DNA of 64,000 bases from Ananas comosus (Eukaryota; Streptophyta; Magnoliopsida; Poales; Bromeliaceae), in NCBI RefSeq assembly GCF_001540865.1, contig NC_033641.1:248001-312000 (forward strand), read 5' to 3'. A program made the position numbers and the translations under genes. The notes beneath the pieces were generated by a model. It was not told the DNA's origin and searched no databases. It saw only the letters and a list, made by a program, of their open reading frames with translations. Shown piece after piece: positions 10,201 through 24,500 of this stretch. Each line of letters begins with the position of its first letter. Positions within the stretch are counted from its first letter, which is position 1.

Positions 10201-13200
10201 TTAAATTTCAGTCATTTCTGAATGTACCGCTACAATGGATAGAGCAGTGCCAAAGGTGTGCCCGGCAATCCCTTCCCAATTTGACAATTTGAAGTTAATT
10301 GAGCTTTTGGTTGCAATCAAATACTCGAGGGCATTGACTAACCATATGGAAAATTACTTTTTTGGTTTTTACTAGCTGTTTAGTTGGACTTCCATCAATC
10401 TTAACTGAATCAAGACTATGTAGTGAGTATCAACTTCAGATGGTTCTAAGTTCTGATAGGATTACTTCTGGATGTTGGTGTCTTCTTGACATGTCTAAGA
10501 ACAAGCGTAGCCCATTTTATCAATGCTCACTGTTTCAAAAAGAATGTGCAAGTATTATAGTTGTGGGATACTATGGTGATATTTTTCAAATAGAGAGGTG
10601 AAAGCTTGTAGATAGATTGATCCATCAGATCATATGTAAATTTATCAAAATGTCAATTTATTAAATGTCAATTTATGGTGTTACTTTATGTAAAATTTGT
10701 TGGATTTTTTTTTTTTTCTTTTCTATCACCATGACTTGCAGCGAGGATCTCCCATATGTCTCGAGATACTATTCCTCAGAGTATGCTGCTAGAATTTTCA
10801 CCATTCTGGAGATTGTTCCTGTGAGTTTTCTACTCTAGATAACATATAAAACACTGTTCTTCCAGTACTTCAGTTGCTTCTAATGTGATACTAATCATAT
10901 CTTTGCTTGACAAATGATAGTTCTATACACCCCTACAAAATTATCTATATTTACGCTTCCCAGCAAGTTTGAATTTTTGCATATGCCCTTTCAAAACTTA
11001 GTTCCTTACATATATGCCATGTACATACAGAATGCTCATCTCGAAAAGAACTTTTTATAGTAAAAAGCAACTCTCCCTCATGATTGGATGTTGGGAACTT
11101 ACGAAGTACCTTAAGATAAGTAAGTAAGAAACTGTGCTTTCGAAGGACATATATGAAAATTATTTAGTCTACAGAGGTATCAAATAATTGATTTTTCAGG
11201 AATGTATATGAACAAGCCTCTGTCTTAACTTTGTTATGCTATAGTAAGTATATGAATTTTCTTTTAATTGTTTCAGGTCGTATTGCTTGATATATTTAAT
11301 GATAACTTACAAGCTCAGCATCCATTTCACCTAGTAAATCGTATTGACAAGGATGCTTTTGAAGATTTTATGCAGGTATGTACTTGACAAGATAATTTGT
11401 TTTGAATTTCTTCCGTAATAATTTTTATCCTATTTGGGCAGTGCAATAGACTTAATACTGTTCTAAAGGTTACTCAAAGTGCTTCTGATAAGTTTACTGC
11501 TGTTGCTACTGGGAATCTCCCCGTTTCCATTTATGAGTTACCCTCTCCCTGTGTAGGTTTAGGTTTTCAGTTTGCAGATGCAGTTTTTTTATTTGTCAAA
11601 TCTGACATATAGATGCATAACGATTAACCTTATTTATACCATATCCACGGGCATCAACTTTTCTTTCTTTCCCTCTCTCTCTTTTTTGTTTCGTTCTCTT
11701 TTTTTTGGGTTTTTTTTGTGGTGCGGAGCAAGCTTTCTTGATGGGCAATAGAGTTTGAATTTCGTCAGTTTGGGTAAGTTTTGAAAGAAAATCAAACTAA
11801 GCAGCAATTATTGGACCAAAACAAGCTGAACAATTGTCAGAACACAAAAAAATGAATGAATTTTTTAAATTGTTGTTCAGTTCAATTGTTTTGGGCCCAT
11901 ACTGTTTTGTACTCCAAAAGTAATGGACCTATTGTTCATTATCAAAAAGTTCAAGGTTAGTAGAGCCATTTGGAAACGGATGAGTGAAAACAAGAAGTCT
12001 TGTCAAAAAGCTTGACCAACTTTTGGAAATCAAGCTTTAAATTTTTGTTTTGATTTGTCTTATTTGGTTCTTTGGGTGTCTCTTCTACAAACAGAAAAAT
12101 TTTTACCGATTACATTTCACATTTATGATTGAGATAGAAGTATAATAGCCATACTAATGTTTGTTTTTCTATTTATGGCTGGTTTGTACTCTTGGTGCTG
12201 CAGTTGGATACACAACTCAAACTAGCAAGGCAAGCTGGCAAATTGTCTGTTATTTCTGAGGTAATCTTTTTACAATACCCCATTTTTACCTTGTATCACG
12301 AATTTCATGTCCAAGTAGTGTTGGAAAAGACTGTTTAGTTAATCAGGTCACAAGACATTACACACCCTATGGGCCAGCTAATACTATTGTGGTGTATACA
12401 ATTGGTAAAAGATTCTGTTAGAATGCAATTGTTGGTACTACTAATTTTGTGAAGCAAATCTCTTGCTTCTCTTCCTGTGCTTAGGACCTGGAAGAAGTTC
12501 AAAATACGCTCAGATTTATAGTTAATGCTTTCTAGTATGTGAACCATGTCGTGTATTAAATGGGGATAAATGTTGATGCAGGGGATAATGATCATGTCAA
12601 GGAACTTAAATGGCCTCATCAATTCGGTATGTGTTTCTCTCTTCGAAACTTCTAGAGAATGTTTTTGCTGTAAGTAATCTATAAATATGGCTCCACCCCA
12701 ACTCATTGGTTGAGACATTGTCGATTTGTTATTTTTGCATATTTAATATATCAAGCACTTTAACTGAATTGTTTAAAAGTTGTCATTTTCTTTCCTTTTT
12801 CTTTTACCTTTGTTTTTCTTCAAAAATTTGGATAACCTATAAAGGCAACAGTAATTCACTTAATCTTCACTTCTTTTGACTAGAATAATCTGCTTGACCT
12901 TGAGCCAACTTGAGACCGCATAATTTACAGTCTGTTTCCTTGAGTAATTGAAGTTGTAGGTCTTCACTTGTCATTGCACATATTATGAGCTTCACATCCA
13001 GTCTTATTTAGCTGTGCAATTTTTGATTGGCTAATTTTAGCGTTCAAGTTCCTCATATTTATTTAACTTTTCCTTTAAAGGACTTAAGGAACTGGTTGGA
13101 AGAGAATGTACGGAAGGAACTATCAAGGCGGCTAGAAAGCAAGCTGCAATCCCATTTCTTGCCTCATGGTATGGATCTACAATTGCAACCAACTTTGGAT

Positions 13201-16200
13201 TTTTTAATTGTTAAAAATTATTTATTTTTTCTTCATGTGAACTTGATCCTTGAGTAAAAGTACAAAAATAAATCACCTACAGTCCATATCATACATCATT
13301 TAAGCCTTCAACAACAATAGGGAGCAAGCTAGAGCATTACTTAAAGATGAGAAGGCTTATAAAAGGAAGTGACCAAGGAATTTGCCATTTAAGCTATATG
13401 GCCAATTACTGGGTTCAGTCTTTGTTATTGACCATTGTTTTCTAGTTAGGTCCATGTAACTTAGAAGCAACCCTTCAGAAAGTTCTTTCGACATGAGAAT
13501 GGTCTAGACTCTAGAATATGGAGACAGAGTGGGACTTTATGGTGATTAGTTTCACCTGTTTTATTTGTAATTTTTTTAGATTAATACTAGTCTTATCTGT
13601 GGGAAATAGATGTATTTATCTGTTAAGTTGCATTTTCGGGAAAAAAAAGAAGCATTCAACAGCATTTTCTTGCATAACAAAGTAGTACATATAGTTAATG
13701 TTCATCTATATTATGTACTTTCAGAAATAAACGAACAATTTTTATCTTGTGGATCTTCTTGCTCCTACAGCTGGGCGTGACGATTTAGAAACTAATCTGG
13801 TGTCCTTATCAACTTTTATCCTTTCCCAGTTGCGAATGATGGAAACCTTACAGGTGCTTATCACTATATCTCCGTTTTGATAATATGCTCTGATCTGTTG
13901 TTTTCTATTAAAATTTTTATTAGCATCTCTATGCATTATGCTTCTTGCTTACAAAAGATTTTGATGCAAGACTAAAGTCATTTTACTATAGCATTGTGCA
14001 GCTCTGATACCAATTGATGCAAATTAGAAGCTGGAATAAAATTGTTTGATGTTATTGGGCCAGCATTTTGGCACCACATAGTTAAACCCTTAAATCCTCT
14101 CATTTTGGAAGAAATAATGTTATTATACTTTTACAGGACGTACTTCATATTCATGGGAGTCATATCTGGGAAGAAACTTTTACTGAACTACTGAATCGTT
14201 GTGCTCAGAAAGTATGCCATAGACTGATTTATTTTTATTTTTCATTTTAATCTTCCTTTTCTATCAATATGATTTTTAGCTTAATCTGTGATAGTATGCC
14301 CTTTTTTCTCATTTGTGTGCATGTACAGGAACAAACTGAAATTGTGAGACGAAAGCAAGAATCCAAAATTTCAGTTGCAAAGTTGAATGACTTCTCTAAG
14401 TCAACCACTTTTTTTGGTAAGTTCTACTGATATCTTTCTTTTTAGGTAGAGATATTTACATGTTCAGTCTTTCAAAATTACTATTTAGATATCTATCCCT
14501 TCAATATGGTAAATTTCATAAATTTCCTTGAATATAGAACATTGTTTTTACAAAATTCCTCTCTTTAGAAAACTTTCCCAATAAAAACCAACTTCTTGAA
14601 ATGAATCAGATGGCTCCCTAACTTAAGATAAGGGCGGGCACTTCAAGAGGGCTATGTTTGAATACTTGGACTTTACAGGGATCAATATAAATAGATGATT
14701 TTGTAGGTTAAACCATGTACCGTGTCAATCATGTTATAAACCATGTATAATGTAATTTTCTATTATTAACACTTTCCAGGACATTTATTGCACCAAATGT
14801 TTCAGTTAACGGATCCCTCTCGATCAATGTATATAGAGCCTATGGTTGGTTGGTGAGTATCATTTTGGATGGGTTGGTCATCCACTTCATTGGGTAAATT
14901 TTGAATGATATATCAGTTCTGTAAATGATCTTTAGTTATTAGCATATTGCTTATTAAAAGTTACTCATTAGCACATACAACTTACAAATGTTAAATTGCA
15001 TATATGCACTTCCCAATTACCAGTTGTGCTCAAAACCTAAGGATTGAGACTTTTTCAGTTTCAATTTCTATTGGTGGCAGTCCAAAACTGTGGTCTAAAC
15101 CAATCTGATGTCAAAATATTTCAAATTTCAACTACATTGGCTCTAAAGCAGGCTTAGTTTTAGAACATTGACATAAATTAGTTAAAACTAGCTTTTAGGG
15201 TCAAATTTGGTTCATTCACGGGTCCTTAAACTTATTTTACTGTATTTTGACTTGCTTGATAGGCACCAACATCTAAGATGTTAGCAGGAGGATTCAGTTA
15301 CAACTAAAACATTTCTCTTTCTTCTTTTTTTTTGTTTTAATAATTTGGATGCTACATTTCAATCAAAGTTCAGTAATGACAGTGAAAACTATCAACACTG
15401 CCAAAACCTGCAACTTAAGGTGCCCAAACAGAAACCAATATCACAAACCTCATAGCCACAATAATGTACACATTGGGTTATATGTATAATATTGAAAGCT
15501 CAGAGTAGTTGAGTTGAAGATCGACTTTCACTTGGATATATATTTGCCAATAAGAGCTGCATGAAGTTTTCTATTCAAAGATACTTCACCTTTTTGCTTT
15601 TTATCTACTTCTCTATATTCCTGCTAATTCTAGAGTTTCAACTGTTTTTGGATATATAAATTTTTTTCTTTCTCCTCAGGTTTGATGCAGAAGGCCGTGA
15701 ATTGCTTGGGTTGCACTTTTTTAATCTACTTGAGTCAAGGTTATCTCAAGCCTTCTTACTTCAATAATCGACTTATTTTATTTTCTGCTTCCTTGCTGAT
15801 TGTGAACTTCTAATGTCATGCCTTCTTTCCTGTAGTTGATGTTTTTATCAGGTATTTGGTATGGTGTATAGTTTTTTGCAATTACAGCTTTAACATCTCA
15901 TGATCTGTAGTCCCAAGTGCAACTAATCTTGTTTTACGATACATACATTTATTATCTACAACCCTACATTCATATTTAACAATGTTGTCTATAATGGTTT
16001 TTTTGGTAGCTCATTTCAGTTCGTGGCATTCTTTGGACATTTTCTGTCTAAAGAACTGCTAATGGAACAAAAATTGTGGCTGTTTACACCTACCGGTGAA
16101 CTTAAATTTCAATGGCCCTATTAGTTTCAAAAGGCTTGTCTCTTGGTAATCGTGAGAAGAGTGCGCGTGTTATGTTGAGGCAATGTTGGCTGGCAACCTC

Positions 16201-19200
16201 ATATCCCAACTTGTCATTGAAACTAATTTCTTATTTTCCTTCCCTTCAGCCGAAAAGTTCATATTTTCTCCTTTGTTTAAGTGTGATTTCTTCAGCAGTT
16301 TATTTATTTATAATTTTGTTGCAAGTCATACAGTTACTCTTCTTTAAGGGCCAATATCTTTTATTTTATTTTATTTTTCACTGTGACATGATTTTTTCTG
16401 CATTATGACGTGATTTTTCAAGTGAATTAGTCAATGGGCTACATCCTTCAGTGTTGGACAGGTTGGCTTGGCCATTTTGGACTCTCTATTAGCTTTACTC
16501 ATAAAGGAGAATCTAGAACTTACATTGAAGAGCTTTCATGTTTTGGTGAGTAAAGCAACAGCGTGCCACCTTATCCTTTTCCATTATTTATTTCTTATTG
16601 ATTGTTACTCGAAGGAATGGTAGCCTTGTGCAAAATTGCCAACTACCAAGTGAACTTACGAGTGCAATAGATGCATGACAAGGTTTTACTTGTCAAGGCA
16701 TGAACCTTGCTGCTCAGGGTTTGGCACACTGCTCAGTGCCGTTGGATTGGGGGCCGCTCTTCGGCACCATGATACAATATGTTTGTAGTTCCCCTATTTA
16801 GTAAGGGATAAGTATTTCCCACCTTCAGGATGAGTCGACTCACAGTAGACTAGTATTATGGAATTGATAATATGATACCGTAGAAGGATGATCTAGATAC
16901 AACAAGCATATATTCAAAGATGGGATGTATTTGCTTGCTGACTTTCCTGCTAGTGTTTTCTGAGTACGAGTTGTTTGAAGACGCACTGAACAGGTTTTTC
17001 ATCGAAGTTCCCCTAGAAGCTTCTGCATTATAGAAGAAGCTGAAGCTTAAATTAAGCTTCTGCCTAGGCAAAGGCTCCAGAGTTACAGTCTACCAGATGA
17101 ATGTTCTAGACTAAACCAGCTGTACTCAAGCAGGGAGGCTAAATAGGCACTTAGTTCATTATTTGACTTGTTGGTCTGCATCAGGACCATTTCGATTTCC
17201 TACTTGATAGCATTCCTTTTTATCTCAGTTGGATTCTAGATGCATGGAAGAACTGCACAAGCTTGATAAGTTTATGGGGCCTCCTACATCCATTCCTTTG
17301 CTGGGTTTGTCGTTGTACAATCAGATGGTAAGAACTACTACTCCAGTGACAATTACATGCGATAGTCATAACTATGACAAATAATATAGCATAGGACCTA
17401 ACTTTAACTTCTATTTCCATTATTTGAAACTTCTCTAGAACTATTTTTGTTTTTCTCTTTTTCTATATCACTTTATCATGGTACAATATAGTTCATCTAT
17501 AAGTTTGATTCTGTTAAAATTTTCTTTTCTTGAATGGTTGATGATAAATCTAGCGAAGCTTTTGCATGTAGTTTATTGTTTGACTTTTTTTTTTTTTGGT
17601 TTTGTATGTGCTAGGTCAAGATGTTCAATGTATCATGGGAGCCCTTGGCTGAGCTCTTGGCAACTATTGGACGGTTACAGTTATTACGCTGCCTGGTTTC
17701 TTTTAAGTTGAGGTCCTCATCAAAGGTATTAGATTAGAATATTTAACTTTTTGCACCAGTTGAGGTGAAAATATAAGGAGCATAATTTGAATCGTTATCT
17801 CAACAACTCGATCAATTTTATGAATATTTTTCACTTGAGAATTGCGATAGTGGATTGGAACATAATCTTACTTCATAAGTCGATGGAAATAAAGAATACT
17901 AGTAAGAGGACTAAGGATATCAACAATTATTGATCTAAATGTGCTCCTTTTTAGTTAAAATGTGATTACTTAATTTGGCTTGCCTTAGTTCAATGCTAAG
18001 TAAAGCCAGCTATACGAATCCCAAAAGCAGTTTAGTCAGATTTGTCCCATGGGCTATCTCCTTTATAATCTTAAAGTCTTTTACTGAGTCACTTAGATCT
18101 TCACTGAGGAAAGATGTCGTGGCAATATTTCTACATTTACTCATTGAAGAAATTACCGGTTAGTGCTTAGATACACTTTTCCAGTTGACGACCTTTCTTT
18201 TTGAGAACGTTAGAAACTAATCGACTCAGATATATAGCTGCTTCCGGCCTGTTGATGAACATGTTAATGCCTCGACTTTCCTCAGGTGAAGAAACAAAGA
18301 ATATCAAGAAAAATGAAAGTGGATAAAACTGCTGTGAAGTAGGGCAAAGTCTTAATTTTTTCCATCAGGGGATAGGGTCATAAGGCTTACTAGCTGGCGT
18401 TAGCCCTGAGCGAAAAAAGAGACGACCTGGTTCATTTCTCTGGGCTGAGCCTCTAAACCAAGGGCAAGAAAATTTAGGCCTGTCTCGAGTCTCTAATATA
18501 TTTAGTAGATTGCCTAGTCCATTTTTCTTTAAAATCAACATGGCTTGGTGCAGCCATTTTGGACCTGACGTGCGCCTAGATAAATCTCAAGGCAAGCAAT
18601 TCTCTCTTGATCTACGACTGTGACCCTGACCTGAATCTGGCCTGGCCCAGGATTTGTTTAGGTCTAGCTGGCAACCCTTTGGTATAATTGGCATGGTATA
18701 TTGTCATGCGAAATGAATGGCCTGCTTCCTTTTTGTTCTTTTGTATTTCTCTTTTATTACCCTTCTTATACTGGAGTAAATTTGAGAAGTTTTAGATATT
18801 TCCTATCAATCTACTTTGATTTTGCTTCTGTATTACATCTGGAAATGAATCTCGTTTGTTAAGCTGCATAAAAAGTATATGTTTTTATTTAATTATTTTT
18901 TCAGATAAAGGCCGATCTTGTAACTTCTGCCACTGAAAACTTGATTTCTTCAGTTTCTTTGCAGAGAGAACGGATTCTAGAGGTTTGTAAAGATAAATCG
19001 TATTCATTACGTTGTATGCGTATAATAATTGTATACATGAATTATCTTGTAGCATCAATTTGGCAGTGCTTAAAAGATGAAGAAGAGAAGGATTCAACAG
19101 TGCGAAACTTTCTCCATTCATTGTTTGAGCAGCAAAGGCTGTGCGGTTTACAATCTCCGCTCCGATCAGTCTACATGTCGGAAGATCCGCCGACTTGTTT

Positions 19201-20438
19201 AAGCAGATTTACTTCTGTTTTCTCAATATCACAGGTTCCTTTTTATCTTATTCCATCACAATTACCATTTGTTAGCCTCATTTTCCTAAAATCAGTTGAA
19301 GTTACTTCACTTCTTGGAGTTTATTAAATTGAAGCAAAACTGTTTTTTATCCTTCGAAGTTCTACTGGAAATCGTTTATACAAACCGGCCTAACCTCTGA
19401 AAGGATTCTTAGTTAAAACTCCTTGCTAGTACCACACTTTCTATACTTGCTAGGTTAATTCTTTGAAACTTTTTACTTAATTTATGATTTTGCATCCAGT
19501 TATCACGATACGTGCTCGATGTCCACTTGGGCACTCTGACCAGTAAATTGAAGAAGTCGAGTGTTGATTTCTCTCCTCTGGTAAGTTGCTCCCCTCGTTC
19601 TTTTACTAGAATTAGATAATCCGCAAATTTCTCCTGCAAAATATTGATGTTCTATTGTGATCGTAAGTAGCAATCCCCGAATATGCGTTTCTTTCTTTGT
19701 TCTGTTTTTTAACTAATCTAAGCCTTGATGAACCGTTGAGAGGATTTAGGTTATATAATAATCATGATGAAGGGCAATTCTAGTTATGTGTGTCGAAATC
19801 CCTTTTACAATGTGCGTGAACAATTCTCATATCACTGAAGTTAGCTGGAAAAAAAAAGTATCGAAATATCCTAGTATCACACCGTCTTAAGAACAATAGT
19901 GTTGGCTATTACAATGCCTTAAGAAAATGCATTAATTTTTTTTTCCCCTCTTTTCCTAATTTCCAGGTGATCGGGCTCGGAACATTTCTTAGGCAATTTC
20001 ATGCTTTCTATATCACCCAATACGCGCAGGTACGTTAAGTGCCCTATAATGATTACCTCATGTATGTGTGGTTATGCATTACAATTATATGCTTTTTCTT
20101 CGTCGAAATGCAGTTCATGGGTCAATACATACGGATAGCCGTAGCCACGGCATCAGATTCTGGCTCTGAAACTCAGAAAGGATCTGGCGATTATGCATCC
20201 GAGGTTTTGCGTCGTTCTCTCAACTTTTTCCTCTCGAATTTATACTATTTCTTTTTTAAATTAGCAATTTGGTTTACAAAACTACAAACCATTTTACTTA
20301 TTTTTACGTAGTAACTTTGTTTCCCAGGTTTTGAAGTCCGCGTTTTGGCTGATGTTCTTCGGCAAATACATGGAAATCCCGAAGGAGTTGATCGAATCTT
20401 GCTTCCCTTCTTCGGTCCTCGCTATCCTTCAAACTTGA
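4226..20438 (+). CDS. WASHC5: Strumpellin homolog (WASH complex subunit 5), 29 exons
   Basis: Exons: 4226-4413, 5098-5272, 5727-6395, 7077-7220, 7350-7448, 7552-7677, 8016-8078, 8677-8769, 8986-9096, 10092-10255, 10742-10820, 11277-11375, 12204-12260, 12582-12626, 13081-13168, 13771-13853, 14137-14211, 14329-14416, 14780-14852, 15680-15739, 16452-16545, 17229-17327, 17615-17725, 18905-18982, 19067-19234, 19500-19580, 19967-20029, 20114-20203, 20328-20438. All phases agree and give 1157 residues, about the length of human strumpellin (1159). Family blocks follow in order: YFDSPSDFE, LRGDDMYNNIRHYPDPQHR, MREIVDRFFKDNWVVPI (about 287-303), RNCNITLRWLLLH, GIMIMSRNLNGLINS, RKELSRRLE, and a helical C-terminus. 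Strumpellin is the helical scaffold of the WASH complex, which activates Arp2/3 actin assembly on endosomes. Intron 1 appears to be GC-AG. AATAAA lies at 20715-20720. Start: first in-frame ATG. Confidence 0.93.
4414..5097 (+). other. Intron 1 of the strumpellin gene with a GC donor
   Basis: Only CTCAG|GCTTGT at 4413/4414 joined to TTCCAG|ATATTTT at 5097/5098 gives the family sequence FDLR-YFDSP in frame. The nearest GT (4418) would be in the wrong phase for that acceptor and meets a stop at the third codon. Confidence 0.75.
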
Positions 20439-20738
20439 ATAATTCAAAATTTTTGTCATTTGATCTCCGATAAACCCGAAGAAGATGATGTGCTTTTGGC
20501 CATGATCCATCGGCGAAATAACAGCAAATTAAGAGGATTTTTCTGTTTTTTTCTTGGATCTAAGTAGAAAATGCACAAATCAGAGGATGGTATTTTTTAG
20601 TGTTGTAATGAATTAAGATTTTTCTCTTTTTTTGGTTTTTTTTGTTTTTGTTTTTGTTTTGTTTCCTTAGCAAGGGAAATCTTATGTTTGTATTATTTAT
20701 TGTATTGGAAGAGAAATAAAATAAACTTGATATGTGGA

Positions 20739-21300
20739 AAAAATATTCACTCTCTTTTCAAATTTTTTTTTTTCTCACTCTTAATAGTTTTTGAGTGAAA
20801 AAAGAAAAACTCACTAGGGAACAAAACTCTTTGCAAATGGACCATAGTTGTAAAATCCAAATGAATGTGGGTTATTTCTGCAAAAAAAAAGAAAAAGAAA
20901 AAGCTTTTAAGTGTTAAGAGCAAATATGGATAATTTTTGTTCTTTTAAAATTAGAGGACGATTTTCATTAACTCCTTTTGCGGTATTAAAGTTGTAACAT
21001 TTAAATAATATACGTTATTGTTCTACCTCGCCGTCTATCACGTGATGGCACAAATCTCAAAGTTACGTGAATGGTTGATGTGGCCGTCTCCTCTTTTTTT
21101 TTTTTTTTTTTTTTTTCAGCTTTACTTACAAGCCGTCACTTTCAGTACGAAAATGTAAAAAGCACTAGGAGAGGGAGCAGGCGTAATTTTTCCTCTATTG
21201 GGAGCTAAAAAATTAAAATTAATTACTTCCGCTTATCCAAAAAACACAAAAAGAAAAAAAAAAAAAAAAAACTCGACCGGTCTCGTTCGCTCCATGCCCA
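20739..21300. other. Intergenic stretch between strumpellin and the RPA34-like gene
   Basis: AT-rich, with a 24-base T run near 21094-21117 and an A run near 21254. No gene seen. It probably holds the promoter of the downstream gene. Confidence 0.5.
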
Positions 21301-21314
21301 CCCTAAACCTGTCA

Positions 21315-21362
21315 AAACCCTAAACCTAATCTCTCTCTCTCCCCTTTCTCTTCTTGTGTTGG

Positions 21363-21405
<43 letters not shown>

Positions 21406-21430
21406 AGGGTTAGGGTTTCGTTTAGGGTTT
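21315..21430 (+). promoter_or_regulatory. Telo-box cluster and CT repeat in the leader/promoter
   Basis: AAACCCTA occurs at 21315-21322 and its reverse, TAGGGTTT, at 21411-21418 and 21423-21430, on either side of a CT tract (about 21362-21402). Telo-boxes of this kind are typical of plant genes for ribosome biogenesis and the translation apparatus, which suits the gene that follows. Confidence 0.65.
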
Positions 21431-21544
21431 CGGTTTTTGTTTGTTCGTTGTTTCCCCAATTCCCTTTGTTGTGTGAATTTTTTGTGATTTGCTTGGCTTC
21501 TGTTGCAGAGGCTTCGCAACGCGCTTTTCCGAAGCAAGCTTCTA

Positions 21545-24500
21545 ATGGAGGCTTCTGAAGGGCGGTACGGATTTCAAATTCACCTCTCTGGTTCTTAAAT
21601 TGGGAAAAAAAAAACCTAAAAAGCTTCAGTTTATCTGAAAAAATCTGATTGTTTTTTTTAATGCCAGAACAGTTTGATTTTTTTGAGAACGGTTGTATTT
21701 TTTTGAAGCAAATTTGGATTTTTTTTTTTTTTTTGGTTTAATATGTGCTAAGGAGCTTATGTTGTAGTAATGTAACTAATGTTATTTTTATACTACTTAA
21801 TTGGATCTTAAGTATGTAATTTTTGTGGCAATTCTGGGTGTTTTAGTTACAACCCGGGGCCGGATTTTGAAGAGGATGCGAAGGCGCCGCTCCTCGACAT
21901 CTCTTCATCGGACTCGACTGAGCTTTGGCTCATTCAGTGGCCCATCAACCAAGTAATGCTAATTGTCCTTAATGCGCTTACGAATACATCTTTATGGGTT
22001 TCTATGTTTTATATAGGGATTGTAATGTTCGCGTCGTTTTACAATGCAGTTACAGCCCTCTGATTTCCATGGGAAAGAGCTTTCGTTGAAGCTACACCGC
22101 GATGGGCAGTTGGGAAGCTTCGAGAGCTCTTCTGGTGAGAATGGGTTCTGAGAATTTTATTTTAAATGCTTCCGATTTTAGTTTAAATTTCTCATGGATG
22201 TGTTCTGTTGAGTGTATAATTTGTTGAGTGTATAATTTGGCAATAAAAATTTGCTTTGGTAGCTACTTGTAGGAATAACGAATTTCTGGGATGATTGTGA
22301 AATCAATGCAATAGTGTTGATCGATTCAGTAATCAGTACCTCTTTTACCTAGTTTTTGGAGTAGCTGCTTATCTACTCAAGAGGCGGATTTCGGTTGCTT
22401 GGCAAAAAACGGAAAGCCTAGAAATTCTGGCTCCGGCATAGCTGAGATTAGGCCCCAAAAGTGGAAGCTTCGATTTGAAACTTACACTTTGAGCTTCATA
22501 GCCGTGTTGTAGTGAGAAAAACTGGTAGGCGTTCATTGAAACGAGCCCTATTCAAAAGCACTTACTAAAAGCTCCAGTAGGCCAGGCCGTAAGTGCCTGT
22601 TTGGCGTGGATTCAACTTTTGCTTTTATCTGCATTCACCTCTATTAAGGTGTTTGGCAAACAAAAAAGATGGCAGCTTTTGCTGTGGCGGGTAGTAGAAA
22701 AGTGATTTTTTAGGTCAAAAAGTAGAAGCTCCAAACTGGAGCTTCTTATTTAGAAATCTGTTAGGAGGATTTCATTATAGTTCTTCTCCGAGAGTGTTAC
22801 TAAAACAATAGTTCATTGAACTGCACTATGCCTTACAACAGGACCAAACATGCCCTAAATCTTAAAGAAACCAAAAGACAGAAAGGGTAGTGAAAAGAGA
22901 GATTAATCCTCTTTATGATGACAGGGAAATCTTATGAACTTATCAGCTTCCAAGCCCAGGAACCAGATGCAGCCGTCTTCCTTTCTTCAGGAACAGAATC
23001 AAAAGTTGGTACGTATTCTTGGGAATTAATACTCAGGCAAATGAGTTACGATTATCAATCAACATTTTAGAAGAACTTTAGATGGCCATATGTCTGTGCC
23101 TTTTTTGAGGTTTTTATTTCCATTTAGTGCAAGCATTGGATTAACATAAACACATCTGTATTTGTTGCCACTTTTTGGCATACGAATGTGCTCAGTGTCC
23201 GACTATTGCATTATATTTCAATGACATTGTTAAAGAATGTGAAACAAGCGTTGTTCTCCAAATGCCTAAGATACCATAGAACGGTGTTTTTGTATTTTTA
23301 TATTCAACACTCCTCGTCACGTTTGGGCTCGCTCGAGACATTTTGATAGGTCCAATACGCGAAATTAAATTAAATGAGAGAAAATTAAACGAAGCAAGGA
23401 GCCTGGCTAGACTCAAAATCTCTCTCCTGCTCTGATATCATGTTAAATGAAATTAAACAACCGATTTTGTCCAAAAAGCTTAAGTTACCAGAGAACGGTG
23501 TTTTTATATTTTTATATTCAACAGATATTATAATATGAATATGCGGCAAAAAAAACATATGAATTCAAAATATTTAAGTCACCAAAATGGCATTTTCATT
23601 CATGTTTAAGACTTTTAATTAGTATCTCCTCAAAGTGCTAATACTAGTATTTGCTGTTCCCTTTATTTTTCACGTTGGGAAGTTTTTCTCTCAAGAAATA
23701 AGAAACCAGGCATAAATTTTCTTCTTTTACTCAACATTGTTTTTTAGTAATCTGTTGATTGGTTCTAAGCTAATGCAATTAATCTTGATATGCCTTGCTT
23801 TATTTATTTGCTGCTCCAGTGGGGAAGATTTCACGCCGTGTTTGTTTAGTCCATTATCCAGAACCAGAAGAATTGGAGAAACCTGGTTTTGGTGCCCTTA
23901 ATCTAAGTAGTCAGAGATCCGAAGGTAAGTACTCCGCTAACAAATGAATCTCGTTAACAATGCTATCATGCTGATTCCCAAATTTTTGCTCAATTTGTGA
24001 CCATTTAAAGTGCACTCAAATCGTATCAGATAGATGTTCAATTCTGGACTGTTTACTTATTCTCATTAGGACAAAAATTATATGATGAGCTCCTCGTCGA
24101 TGATCGAATGAAATCGGCTCCGAAGCTGTCCCATGTCCTTATTATCTCCATCGCCCACTCAATTACACCCATTTTCTTTATTTAGAAAAATTATTTCTTA
24201 TCAAAAGTTGGTTGAATGGTTAGATTGGAAGCATAGTTGGGATTGATGTCATTCAATCCCTTATGATCATCTAACAGGATCTCCTCGTGAAAATTTCTTG
24301 CCCTTTAATCAGAGTTGTGATTCCACTAGGTTTTGTTGCGTTGAAGGTCAACTCGAACTCAACCCTAACCTGACCCGACCAATTGGATCTTGCGGTGGGT
24401 TGAGGATGGGCTGAGATGGGTTGGGTTTGATCGGTTCAGTTTACAAATGTAAATGTTTAAGAACTCGAAGTTCATTCATTCTCTTGAATACTAAGCAGTG

